Source: UBA2266 sp964406945 (lineage in GTDB: Bacteria; Planctomycetota; Phycisphaerae; Sedimentisphaerales; Anaerobacaceae). From it: a stretch of 64,000 nucleotides of DNA. The translations under genes and the position numbers were made by a program. The notes beneath the pieces were generated by a model that saw only the letters and a program-made list of their open reading frames with translations, did not search any database and was not told the DNA's origin. Shown here piece after piece: positions 35,819 through 43,522 of this stretch; the first letter of the stretch is position 1, and the number at the start of each line of letters is the position of its first letter. Where the stretch lies: positions 7,382-71,381 of the forward strand of contig CAYOTO010000017.1 of assembly GCA_964406945.1 (NCBI GenBank), read 5' to 3'.

Positions 35819-35824
35819 ATTATA
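35819..35824 (-). promoter_or_regulatory. -10 box for the C10 protease gene
   Basis: Exact TATAAT on the minus strand with a weak TTGCAC at 17 bp spacing. The predicted leader is about 73 nt. Confidence 0.4.
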
Positions 35825-35919
35825 AGCGATATGCAGAACCTGTGCAACATATTTCATGCGTAGATACGCGGTCCCACCGGGTCCAACGGTAAGGATGCTG
35901 TCGCGAATACGCCTTTAAA

Positions 35920-36909
35920 TCACAAGATCGTATCTACCACGAACCTCGCTCCCAGGAAGATGTCGGCCGCAAGGGCCAGACACAGAAGTGCGACCCTCAA
36001 CCACCGCATGCGAAAGTTGCTTCGAACAATCAAAAATATCAGCCCCATAGCCACGGCTCCCACCAGATACATCTTTGCGGTGCCCACGAAAAGCATCGCG
36101 TATCCGTCGGCAAGGCTCAGCACAAACTGGAAATACTTGGTCGCCAGCAGCAAAGAGATTATCGCCAGAACACCTTCTACAATCATGCCCAGCAGAATCC
36201 ATCGTCTGTCTCCGTGCCCGGCTACGAGCACGCCCTGTATCCCTTCGCCCGCTACCACCGCACAGCAGAGCATCGGAAACGCCAGCCAGATGACCGGACT
36301 CACCGCCCACACCGGCCTGACAAGAAATAAAACCACGCCCCCGGCGAAGACCGCCATAATCGCATAGCGCCTGGCCTTCAGAACCATAACCGCGCCGATC
36401 ACAAGCGCCGCGGCTGCAACGTGATAGAACCCGACCAGGGCCGACGTGCGCAGTTTGACCATAACCAGCGGTGCAATCAGCGACGCGAGGTCACGTGGCT
36501 CGATAACGGGCTGAATCGGCATGGGAAAGAACTTCCACCGGGCGCCGAGCTGAAAGAAAGCGAACACAACCACTACCGGCCCCAGAGCGAGAACCGCTCC
36601 GAGTGGGCTGCGTTTGTTTCTGGTGTACCTTACGGCCGGGAAGAAGCACCACGGAATCGCGCCCGCAAGAAGCCCCGCCGTCGGATGAAATCGCATCATA
36701 CCCAGCAGAAAGGGCCCGAAACCATAAAGTGCGCCCGCAAAGAACGATCCGGCAAGAGATATGAGCCACCTGCGGCTCAGAATATAACAGCCAAGTGCGC
36801 CCGCGACGGGGCTGATTGCAAGAAGGTAATCCCACCTCTCGAATGCCGTCAGATAAGGTTTGAAAAGATAAAAGCTAAAAACGGCGTAAACCATCGCCGC
36901 TGCCGACAT
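35920..36909 (-). CDS. Integral membrane protein of unknown function downstream of purM
   Basis: 329 residues with roughly 8-10 hydrophobic helices and few charged loops. No signature of a known transporter or enzyme is recognised. It contains YGFGPFLLGMMRFHPTAGLL, a pattern reminiscent of polyprenyl-glycosyltransferase-like membrane proteins, but this is not enough to name it. ATG 36909 is preceded by GGGG only. It lies 74 bases after the purM stop on the same strand and probably shares the purF-purM transcript. No role in purine synthesis is implied. Confidence 0.6.
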   Translation of the reverse strand: MSAAAMVYAVFSFYLFKPYLTAFERWDYLLAISPVAGALGCYILSRRWLISLAGSFFAGALYGFGPFLLGMMRFHPTAGLLAGAIPWCFFPAVRYTRNKRSPLGAVLALGPVVVVFAFFQLGARWKFFPMPIQPVIEPRDLASLIAPLVMVKLRTSALVGFYHVAAAALVIGAVMVLKARRYAIMAVFAGGVVLFLVRPVWAVSPVIWLAFPMLCCAVVAGEGIQGVLVAGHGDRRWILLGMIVEGVLAIISLLLATKYFQFVLSLADGYAMLFVGTAKMYLVGAVAMGLIFLIVRSNFRMRWLRVALLCLALAADIFLGARFVVDTIL

Positions 36910-36983
36910 GCCCCCGAGTTCTATTGTGGCCTTGTTTACTTTGATTTTCAGTCCCTTGAAAACCGCGATTCTGTCCGGAGTTG

Positions 36984-38051
36984 CTACTTGAGAATCACCC
37001 TGCCGGTTCCCGATGTAATTCTGCCGATTCGGTAGACCTCCTGGCCGTACTTCGTCAGCTTCTTCGCCACCGAATCGGCGAAATCCTCGGCCACCACGAG
37101 CACGAAACCGATCCCCATGTTGAAAACCCTGTACATCTCCTCGTCTTCGACGGGACCGGACTCCTGCAGAAAATCAAAGATCGCCGGTTTGGGCCAGTTC
37201 TTCTTATTGAGCACTGCGTTGCAGTTCTTCGGAAGGACTCTCGGTATGTTGCCAACCAGCCCGCCGCCGGTAATGTGAGCCATCGCGTGGACTATCCGCT
37301 TGACTTTATACTTCGAAAGCAGTCTGACCACAGGCTGCACGTAAATCCTGGTCGGCTCCAGCAAGGCCTCGGCAACCGTGGCGCCATCCAGTTCGTCGAT
37401 GGTATCGGCCATCTTCAAGCCCAGTTTCTTGAAGCAGATACTACGAACCAGAGTATAGCCGTTGCTGTGAATTCCGCTGGAGGCAAGGCCCAGCACCACA
37501 TCGCCGGGCCGAACGCTCTTGCCGTCGATTATTTTCTTCCGCTCGACAACCCCCACCGCAAAACCCGCCATATCGAAGTCGTCCTTTGCGTAGGTGTCCG
37601 GCATCTCCGCGGTCTCGCCGCCGATCAAAGCGCAATCGGACAGCTTGCATCCTGCCGCGATACCCTTGACCAGCTCCGCAACTATCGCCGGCTCCAGCGT
37701 ATGAACCGCCAGATAATCCAGGAAGAACAACGGCTCGGCTCCGGTCACGAGCATGTCGTTAACGCTCATCGCAACCAGGTCGATACCCACGGTATCGTAC
37801 TTCCTGACCTGAGCCGCCAGTTGAACTTTGCTTCCAACCCCGTCGGTGCAGGCCACCAGTACCGGCTCGCGATAGTTCTTCTTGAACAGCTTCTCGTCGT
37901 AATCGAGCCGGAACATTCCCGCGAACGCATTCTCGCCCGGCATAACCCGCGGCCCGAACGTCCCGGCAACATGAGAATAAATCCTCCCCACCATCTCATC
38001 ATTAGCCGAGATGTCGACACCGGATTGTTTGTAGCTGAGATATTCGGGCAT
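36984..38051 (-). CDS. purM: Phosphoribosylformylglycinamidine cyclo-ligase (AIR synthetase)
   Basis: 355 residues; ATP-dependent closure of the imidazole ring in de novo purine synthesis, cytoplasmic. PurM features are the N-terminal YKQSGVDISANDEMVGRI, the region VACTDGVGSKVQLAA, the loop GIDLVAMSVNDMLVTGAEP and ITGGGLVGNIPRVLP. It is full length and intact. The ATG at 38051 has no good ribosome site of its own and lies six bases after the stop of the inserted four-helix-bundle gene. Translation may therefore depend on that upstream frame, whereas originally it would have been coupled to purF. Confidence 0.95.
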   Translation of the reverse strand: MPEYLSYKQSGVDISANDEMVGRIYSHVAGTFGPRVMPGENAFAGMFRLDYDEKLFKKNYREPVLVACTDGVGSKVQLAAQVRKYDTVGIDLVAMSVNDMLVTGAEPLFFLDYLAVHTLEPAIVAELVKGIAAGCKLSDCALIGGETAEMPDTYAKDDFDMAGFAVGVVERKKIIDGKSVRPGDVVLGLASSGIHSNGYTLVRSICFKKLGLKMADTIDELDGATVAEALLEPTRIYVQPVVRLLSKYKVKRIVHAMAHITGGGLVGNIPRVLPKNCNAVLNKKNWPKPAIFDFLQESGPVEDEEMYRVFNMGIGFVLVVAEDFADSVAKKLTKYGQEVYRIGRITSGTGRVILK

Positions 38052-38057
38052 ACTATT

Positions 38058-38525
38058 CTATTTGTCTGTACCACGATGGACGATGGACGAAGGACGACGG
38101 ACGCAATTTAATCCCGCCCGGCAGAAGCTGTCGGACTTCTTCTCCATGTTGGCCAGCATCGCATACACATGTTCATACTTTTCGTCGAGTACTTCAAATG
38201 TTTCGCTGTTAATGTAACCGCAACGAAGTGCGAATTCCAGCCAAACCTGGGTTTCGGCCGCTTCTTGAGCCGCGTCTGTGAGTTTGTTTATAAACACGGC
38301 TTCATACCTTCTTTTACGCCACCCTTCCGAAATATTTGCACAAACCGACCGCGATGAGCGTCGAATTTGATCTGTCAGAGAGTATATTTCTGCGGTGGGA
38401 AAAGACTCTGACACGTTGTATATCCTCATAGCGGTCTCAAATGCTACCCGATACACATCCAAATCCCTGAAACCGCGAATCCTCTTGGCACTTTTTGCGT
38501 CCCTCGTCCCTCGTGCATCGTCCAT
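38058..38525 (-). CDS. Four-helix-bundle protein (23S rRNA intervening-sequence protein family)
   Basis: 155 residues, of which ~15-125 match the TIGR02436-type fold: GFRDLDVYRVAFETAMRIYN, then LTDQIRRSSRSVCANISEGW, and a final amphipathic helix. The family is best known from intervening sequences in rRNA genes, but many members sit alone in chromosomes and their biochemical role is unknown. Here the gene is inserted between purF and purM. Both ends of the frame lie inside 30-base inverted repeats, which encode the low-complexity N-terminus MDDARGTRD and the tail. The ATG directly follows the purF stop, and the GAGGAGG at the purF end serves as its ribosome site. Confidence 0.8.
   Translation of the reverse strand: MDDARGTRDAKSAKRIRGFRDLDVYRVAFETAMRIYNVSESFPTAEIYSLTDQIRRSSRSVCANISEGWRKRRYEAVFINKLTDAAQEAAETQVWLEFALRCGYINSETFEVLDEKYEHVYAMLANMEKKSDSFCRAGLNCVRRPSSIVHRGTDK
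38075..38104 (+). repeat. Terminal inverted repeat, left arm
   Basis: A 30-base arm made of variants of GGACGA. It matches the reverse complement of 38497-38526 at 27 of 30 positions (differences at arm positions 12, 17 and 24). Confidence 0.75.
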
Positions 38526-38526
38526 C
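38497..38526 (-). repeat. Terminal inverted repeat, right arm
   Basis: Partner of 38075-38104; its outer end meets the purF stop codon at 38526-38528, and it encodes the first residues of the four-helix-bundle protein. Confidence 0.75.
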
Positions 38527-39971
38527 TACCCCTCCTCGTCGAACATATACATCTGATACCGCTCCATTACGAACTTGCTCACTGCATTGACGACCGGCAC
38601 CGGATACTTACCGGACCAGCAGGCCGTGCAGTAATGGTCCGCCGGCAGGGCGGCACACTCCAGCAGCCCCTCGAGCGAGATGTATCCCACCGAGTCAACT
38701 TCGAGAAATTCCCTGATCTCATCCAGATCGCGATTATTCGCCAGCAATTCGTCTTTGGTCGGAAAATCAACGCCGTAAAAGCATGGGAACCGAATCGGCG
38801 GACAGCTCACCCGCATATGGATCTCTTTGGCCCCGGCCGCCCGAATTGCACGAATTTTGCCCCGCGTTGTCGTGCCCCGAACGATCGAATCGTCGACCAC
38901 AATCACCCTTTTGCCGCGCACAGCCTCCGGCACGACCGCCAGTTTAAGTTTGACTTCCATCTCCCGCATACGCTGAGTGGGCGTAATGAATGTTCGCCCC
39001 ACGTAATGACTCCTTACCAGACCCATATCGAACCCGATTCCGCTCTCCTGGCTGTATCCCACCGCCGCCGCGGTTCCCGAGTCCGGCACCGGAATCACCA
39101 CATCGCCGTCCACCGGATGCTCCCTGGCCAACTGCCTGCCCAGTTTCTTTCTCAACTCGTGAACGTTCTCGCCGAAAATATACGAATTCTGCTTGGCGAA
39201 ATAAACATGCTCGAAAATACAGTGGGCCGGGGTTATCGTACCCGGCGTTACGAAGAATCGGCTGGAAATCCCGCTGCTGTTGAGAGTTACGATCTCGCCG
39301 GGCTCGACCTCGCGAACGAACTCGGCGTCCACTGCGTCCAAAGCGCAGGTTTCGCTGGCGACCACGTACGATCCGTTTTCACACCTGCCAACCACCAGAG
39401 GCCGAATGCCGTAGGGGTCTCGCGCCGCCTCGATTTTGTCGGCAAACAAAAACAGCAGCGAAAAAGCCCCCTGAAGGTGGCTCAGCACATGCGCCAGTGG
39501 GTCCGGCTTGGAAACGTGCGAAGGCTTCGCCAGCAGATGGGTGATAACCTCGGTATCGTTGGTACTCTTGAAAATACTCCCGTAAGCTTCATATTCATCT
39601 CGCAGCAGACCGGCGTTTATCAGGTTGCCGTTATGCGCCACCGCCACCTGCCCTCGCGAATATTCACACAGCAGCGGCTGGCTGTTGATCGATTTGCTGC
39701 TGCCGGTGGTCGAGTACCTTACGTGTCCGATAGCCGTCGGCGCAGAAATCTTATCCAATATACCCGAACCGGCCCGAAAAACCCGCCTTACCGTGCCCAT
39801 ACCCGTATAGCATCGCAGCATTTGCCCGTCGCTCGAGGCTATACCGGCCGATTCCTGCCCCCGATGCTGCAAGCTGTGAATTCCAAGATACGTTTTCTCA
39901 ACGGCCTCCGGATCCCCGTAAACACCGAAAAGACCGCAATACTCTTTCTTATCAGTAACTGCGTCAGACAT
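38526..39971 (-). CDS. purF: Amidophosphoribosyltransferase
   Basis: 481 residues; the first step of de novo purine synthesis (PRPP plus glutamine to phosphoribosylamine). The N-terminal nucleophile is Cys12 in KKEYCGLFGVYG, after a short propeptide expected to be removed. The glutaminase block IHSLQHRGQESAGIA follows, as does the PRPP-binding loop RVIVVDDSIVRGTT. The C-terminal HYCTACWSGKYP supplies two Cys of the Fe-S cluster of Bacillus-type PurF. A clean promoter lies 98 bases upstream. The original partner purM is now separated by the inserted four-helix-bundle gene. Confidence 0.96.
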   Translation of the reverse strand: MSDAVTDKKEYCGLFGVYGDPEAVEKTYLGIHSLQHRGQESAGIASSDGQMLRCYTGMGTVRRVFRAGSGILDKISAPTAIGHVRYSTTGSSKSINSQPLLCEYSRGQVAVAHNGNLINAGLLRDEYEAYGSIFKSTNDTEVITHLLAKPSHVSKPDPLAHVLSHLQGAFSLLFLFADKIEAARDPYGIRPLVVGRCENGSYVVASETCALDAVDAEFVREVEPGEIVTLNSSGISSRFFVTPGTITPAHCIFEHVYFAKQNSYIFGENVHELRKKLGRQLAREHPVDGDVVIPVPDSGTAAAVGYSQESGIGFDMGLVRSHYVGRTFITPTQRMREMEVKLKLAVVPEAVRGKRVIVVDDSIVRGTTTRGKIRAIRAAGAKEIHMRVSCPPIRFPCFYGVDFPTKDELLANNRDLDEIREFLEVDSVGYISLEGLLECAALPADHYCTACWSGKYPVPVVNAVSKFVMERYQMYMFDEEG

Positions 39972-40068
39972 AACCCCGAAGTCTCAAAACCTGCCGTTAT
40001 GCGGGAAAAAATGAATGCCCGGCTCAACTGTAAGCCACACAAGACCCAATACGCTGCGGAAAAGCGAT

Positions 40069-40097
40069 AGTTTAGTGATTTGCCCCGATTAAGTCAA
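40069..40097 (-). promoter_or_regulatory. purF: Promoter of the purF operon
   Basis: On the minus strand TTGACT, a 17-bp spacer, TAAACT. It predicts a start near 40062 and a ~90-nt leader. No purine or PRPP riboswitch motif was recognised in that leader. Confidence 0.55.
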
Positions 40098-40183
40098 TCA
40101 ATACTTAACAATCCGCTTCATAAGCGAAAGTTATTCCGGGGCTGACCTGCGAAAATCCACTTTGACCGCGAACGGCCGCATTA

Positions 40184-40222
40184 ATTCCCGGCCGTGTTGC
40201 CGGGCCGGAATCGCCCGGCTTC
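40184..40222 (-). terminator. Overlapping GC-rich hairpins after the 40.3-41.9 kb gene
   Basis: ATTCCCGGCC pairs with GGCCGGAAT with one bulge. A second stem, GCCGGGC with GCCCGGC (40199-40219), overlaps and would exclude it. Neither is followed by a T-run. It is a probable transcript end for the minus-strand operon. Confidence 0.35.
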
Positions 40223-40265
40223 TAACGCATGATATGTGTGAAACAGCAGATGCCCCCGCGTCTGC

Positions 40266-41906
40266 TCACCGTCGGGCATCCTCCTGGCGTATGACTATCG
40301 GCACGTAGCCGACCTCCATGCCCGTCGGCGGCGTTACCAGAAGAGCCGGATCGAGTGTCGCCAGCGATCCACGGCTGGGCGGAGCCATGTAATCTCTGTC
40401 GATCGGCCAGTTGGCGTGAATCTTCTTAACGAACGCCTGCAGTTTCTCTTTCTTCTCGCTGCTCCAGTCGTACTGCTGGAACGACGGCTGATCCACAAAG
40501 CGATACCAGCAGTAGGTTACGACAGATCCGTCACAGAGCGCAACCGTGAACGGCCCGCGGGCCGGACCCGGATTCGCCCACGCTCCCTTATTCGGCGAAG
40601 TGTAAGGTTCGCCACGCCCGGCCAGCCTGAACTTCTTATCGAGCAGTTTTGTCTCGGGCGGAACCTCGGATGCCGCAACCGCCACGAGCTTCTGGCCCAT
40701 CCGCTTGTAATACTGCGGAAACACGCCGTTCGGACTTATTTTGCTGTCCTTCCACTTCAGACCCCAGACGTGCGGCCCGAAAATCTCCGTATCTACAACC
40801 TTTTCGACACCTGAAATCTCCCTGCCCGCCTGATCGAATCGGGGCCTGCGCGTCGTCAAAGTAGCCTTCCACGCGCCTTTTTCATCAAACCGTCCCGAGC
40901 ACGCAGGCCCGCCGTCGCGCCACGCCTTAAAGGCATCGTACAAAGCCGCCTTCGAATAGTACTTCACATCCTGCACCAGCAGGCTTCGGCCCTTTTGGTC
41001 CACCGGAAAATCCAGCTTCGGCAGCTTCGAATAAACAACGCCCCGAGAATCGGTCGAGTCAAACCGCGGAACCGTGTTGATCTCCATCGCTCCGCCGCCC
41101 ATCCTTCCCGGCCTCGCATCCAGCCCGCGACCGTAGATAAACGGATAATTGAACAGCTTGCCGATCTTGCTCCAGGTCTCCGGAATGTAATAAGCGATGG
41201 GCCCCTTGAAATTGGCCGCACTTAGAAAACACGTCCACGCCTTATCGCCTGTCGGCGGATCACCCGTCGTCGGTTTGGTGAAAGGCAGAGCCATGTAAGT
41301 ATAGCCGAGGAACTTGCCGTTGGGGTTGCCCTCAAAGGGCAGTGCATCGGGCGGAATAAGCAAGCGGTTGCTCAGTTGAGCGATGCCTAGCCTGTCATCC
41401 GGCAGGGCGGTACTGCTGTAAAAGAACGACCAGCCGGGCGAACCTACCTCGTAGTCATAGCACTGCGGCGTAGCGTTCATGCTGAACTTGGGCGGTCCGT
41501 ACCTGAACCGGTTGCGAGCCCAGTAGCCCAGACCGCCCTCGACCGTCTGAAACACGCTGGCGTACGTCGGGCCGCGTTTGGGCCAGTTGTCCCGCGCGTG
41601 CGTGCCGACCGGAGCCAGCGGCTTGTCCTTGTTGTCGGAATTGTCCGGCGTAATCCACGCGCTGGGAAGGCCTATCTGGAAATTGGCGATCGGCTTTGCC
41701 ACCAGCGGCCATACAGCCGAATAGAAGCCCATCCCCGCACCGTAATGCGCACGATCTTGCGGCCTTGATGCACTGTAACCGATATACCCGTGCAGCCCCC
41801 GGGAATGTGATGAGACGGCGCCCGCCTCGCTTTCACCCGCCCCGCAGCAAACACCACAAACCAATACCGCCAGAAACACCGCTACAAGTTCTAAATGCGA
41901 CTTCAA
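40266..41906 (-). CDS. Large exported protein of unknown function
   Basis: 546 residues with a signal peptide (~1-23, LELVAVFLAVLVCGVCCGAG). The mature protein is rich in Gly, Pro and aromatics with blocks like GWSFFYSSTALPDDRLGIAQ and VWGLKWKDSKISPNGVFPQY. I recognise no domain. A TTG start at 41906 is chosen because TGGAGGA stands 8 bases before it; the ATG nine codons earlier would put the ribosome site inside the gene and lengthen the signal sequence oddly. It lies 44 bases after the glycerophosphodiesterase gene, so it is likely the last gene of a DUF503-GDPD-unknown operon. Confidence 0.6.
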   Translation of the reverse strand: MKSHLELVAVFLAVLVCGVCCGAGESEAGAVSSHSRGLHGYIGYSASRPQDRAHYGAGMGFYSAVWPLVAKPIANFQIGLPSAWITPDNSDNKDKPLAPVGTHARDNWPKRGPTYASVFQTVEGGLGYWARNRFRYGPPKFSMNATPQCYDYEVGSPGWSFFYSSTALPDDRLGIAQLSNRLLIPPDALPFEGNPNGKFLGYTYMALPFTKPTTGDPPTGDKAWTCFLSAANFKGPIAYYIPETWSKIGKLFNYPFIYGRGLDARPGRMGGGAMEINTVPRFDSTDSRGVVYSKLPKLDFPVDQKGRSLLVQDVKYYSKAALYDAFKAWRDGGPACSGRFDEKGAWKATLTTRRPRFDQAGREISGVEKVVDTEIFGPHVWGLKWKDSKISPNGVFPQYYKRMGQKLVAVAASEVPPETKLLDKKFRLAGRGEPYTSPNKGAWANPGPARGPFTVALCDGSVVTYCWYRFVDQPSFQQYDWSSEKKEKLQAFVKKIHANWPIDRDYMAPPSRGSLATLDPALLVTPPTGMEVGYVPIVIRQEDARR

Positions 41907-41950
41907 GATGCCAGTCCTCCATAGAATATACATGGTTTTGCACGCTGCGG

Positions 41951-42751
41951 CTATTGCTTAAGCTGTTTTCTTAGCCACTGCGGACGATTCGTGGTTATCC
42001 CGCTGACGCCCAGCCCGACAAGCCGCTGTGCCTCGGCCGGATCGTCCACAGTCCATACGTACAGCTTCTGGCCGGCCGCTTCGACCGCCTGCACAAACCG
42101 CTGTGTTACTCCCGCATAATGTACGTCCAGGCCGTCCAGTCCCCGCTCGGCGGCGAACCTTACCAGAGCCTCATCGTGCTCAATCCACTCGTCTGTGTCC
42201 TGCGTCTTCCTGGTGGATCGCAGCCAGTACGTCGGAACATCCAGAATCTCCTTGCCCGCCGCAACAGTATCCAGCGAAAATCCGATTACGACCACCTGCG
42301 ATTTCTTGCCGCTGTCTTCTATAACCTCACGCAAAAACGGCAGTATCTCCGGGCCGCACTTTATTTCTATGAAAAGCCTCCTGCCCCACGGCACGGTTTT
42401 AAGAACCTCCGAGAGCAGAGGCAGCGGCTCGCCTGTGAATTGCTCCCCCTTGAAACGTCCGTAATCGAGTTTACTCAGCTCATCGAAATTCGTTTCGCTG
42501 ACCTTCATGTCGACGCCCGTAATGTGTTTGGTCGAAGCGTCATGAATTACGACTATCCGATTGTCTCTGGTCAGATGTACATCAACTTCCACATCGACCT
42601 GCTGGCGCCAGGCCAGCTTCACCGCCGAGAGCGTATTCTCCGGAGCCAGATACGACGACCCGCGATGGGCAACAATCTCGACCGGTTTGGCGCACCCGGC
42701 CAGCCCGCCGGCCGCTGCACACAGAAAAAACATGAGCAAACGTTCTTTCAT
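41951..42751 (-). CDS. Glycerophosphodiester phosphodiesterase lipoprotein
   Basis: 266 residues. The signal peptide ends with the lipobox LAGC (C20), so the enzyme is probably membrane-anchored outside the cytoplasm. GDPD motifs: IVAHRGSSYLAPENTL (H29 and E38), QVDVEVDVHLTRDNRIVVIH with metal-binding acidic residues and catalytic His, and IEIKCG with Glu and Lys. It releases glycerol-3-phosphate from deacylated phospholipids. It starts 15 bases after the DUF503 stop, so the two are co-transcribed, although no functional link is known. Confidence 0.92.
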   Translation of the reverse strand: MKERLLMFFLCAAAGGLAGCAKPVEIVAHRGSSYLAPENTLSAVKLAWRQQVDVEVDVHLTRDNRIVVIHDASTKHITGVDMKVSETNFDELSKLDYGRFKGEQFTGEPLPLLSEVLKTVPWGRRLFIEIKCGPEILPFLREVIEDSGKKSQVVVIGFSLDTVAAGKEILDVPTYWLRSTRKTQDTDEWIEHDEALVRFAAERGLDGLDVHYAGVTQRFVQAVEAAGQKLYVWTVDDPAEAQRLVGLGVSGITTNRPQWLRKQLKQ

Positions 42752-42766
42752 AATTTTCGAACCGCC

Positions 42767-43054
42767 TTAAACGCTGAAAACTTCCCGCTCGATCTGCCCA
42801 AGGTAGAATCGGCCGTCCGCTCGCATGAAACCGATTACCGCATCGAGCTGTTTATTCACGAACTGTCCGTCATTGGAAACAACCGCAATCCCAAGCACCG
42901 CGAACTGCTTGCTGTCGTGGGCCTCGACCTCCGAAACCGAAATATTGAACCTGCTCTTAAGCCTGCCCGCCACACTCTTGACGATGCTCCGCTTGGCTTT
43001 TAGGCTTGCAATTCCCTGCAGATTCAAATTAACTTTCAAAAGCCCGACTATCAC
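42767..43054 (-). CDS. DUF503-family protein (YlxP-like)
   Basis: 95 residues with the family opening IVGLLKVNLNLQGIASLKAK (SLKxKR follows) and a C-terminal helical-strand fold of ferredoxin type. In firmicutes ylxP lies near nusA/rbfA and is linked to ribosome maturation; the function is not settled. The GTG at 43054 matches the usual N-terminus, and AGGGG precedes it. A minus-strand TATAAT at 43072-43077 could drive a very short leader. It is the first gene of a likely three-gene operon. Confidence 0.8.
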   Translation of the reverse strand: MIVGLLKVNLNLQGIASLKAKRSIVKSVAGRLKSRFNISVSEVEAHDSKQFAVLGIAVVSNDGQFVNKQLDAVIGFMRADGRFYLGQIEREVFSV

Positions 43055-43138
43055 ACTGCGCCCCTGCAAACATTATAACTACGCGACGACTACAGCCTAC
43101 AGTTATGATGTTCTATAGTCAAGCCGGGCATCGCCTCT

Positions 43139-43375
43139 CTAACGACGGCTGCAGTCAAAATCAAAAATGTCACATGGTGTTGGGGCAATGCGGCGAGGAT
43201 TATCGGTCTTCTGGGCGGCCATTGTGCTGTCCTGCTGCTGTTGTTTAATCTGCTTGAGAAGGTCCGAATTCATGTACCGGCGTGTGCCCAGACACTCGTA
43301 TTGTACTATAGTTTTGTTGGTCTCTATGGCGTTGTTCAAGTCCTTGCCCCCAGTGTCCGAAATAGTGTCGTACAT
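43139..43375 (-). CDS. Small acidic Cys-terminal peptide of unknown function, divergent from the methylthiotransferase-like gene
   Basis: 78 residues from ATG 43375, with GAGAAAGGA well placed before it. The N-terminal half is polar (MYDTISDTGGKDLNNAIETN), followed by a Gln-rich stretch (KQIKQQQQDSTMAAQ) and a distinctive end, TPCDIFDFDCSRR, with two Cys and three Asp in eleven residues. No signal peptide is seen and no family is recognised. It has a leader/core-like layout. It is read away from a radical-SAM methylthiotransferase homologue, with a 12-bp inverted repeat between. A modified-peptide precursor is a speculative reading; a small regulatory protein is equally open. Confidence 0.55.
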   Translation of the reverse strand: MYDTISDTGGKDLNNAIETNKTIVQYECLGTRRYMNSDLLKQIKQQQQDSTMAAQKTDNPRRIAPTPCDIFDFDCSRR

Positions 43376-43403
43376 GATTTGGTCCTTTCTCTTTCGATGG
43401 TTA

Positions 43404-43463
43404 CCAATTATTTTGTAGGCCATCGAGCATGAAAGGTACTCTCCAGCTTCCCAAAATAATTGG
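43404..43463. promoter_or_regulatory. 12-bp perfect inverted repeat in a divergent promoter region
   Basis: CCAATTATTTTG (43404-43415) and CAAAATAATTGG (43452-43463) are exact reverse complements 36 bases apart. They lie in the 147 bases between the peptide gene and the methylthiotransferase-like gene. The A/T-rich arms suit a shared operator. Confidence 0.5.
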
Positions 43464-43522
43464 AATGCAGGTCCAAATTGTCCTGTCGAATGGAAGAGTT
43501 AGTTTCATAAAGCAATTATGTT

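Larger units (their letters stand above)
38075..38526 (-). mobile_element. Candidate mobile unit: four-helix-bundle gene with terminal inverted repeats
   Basis: A 452-base unit bounded by 30-base inverted repeats and holding one gene. It is placed exactly between the purF stop and the purM start without damaging either. No transposase is encoded and no target duplication was found, so movement would need help from elsewhere. Confidence 0.45.

Noticed and set aside
38058..38525. rRNA intervening sequence
   Set aside because: The protein family fits, but the flanks are purF and purM; no rRNA is present in the window.
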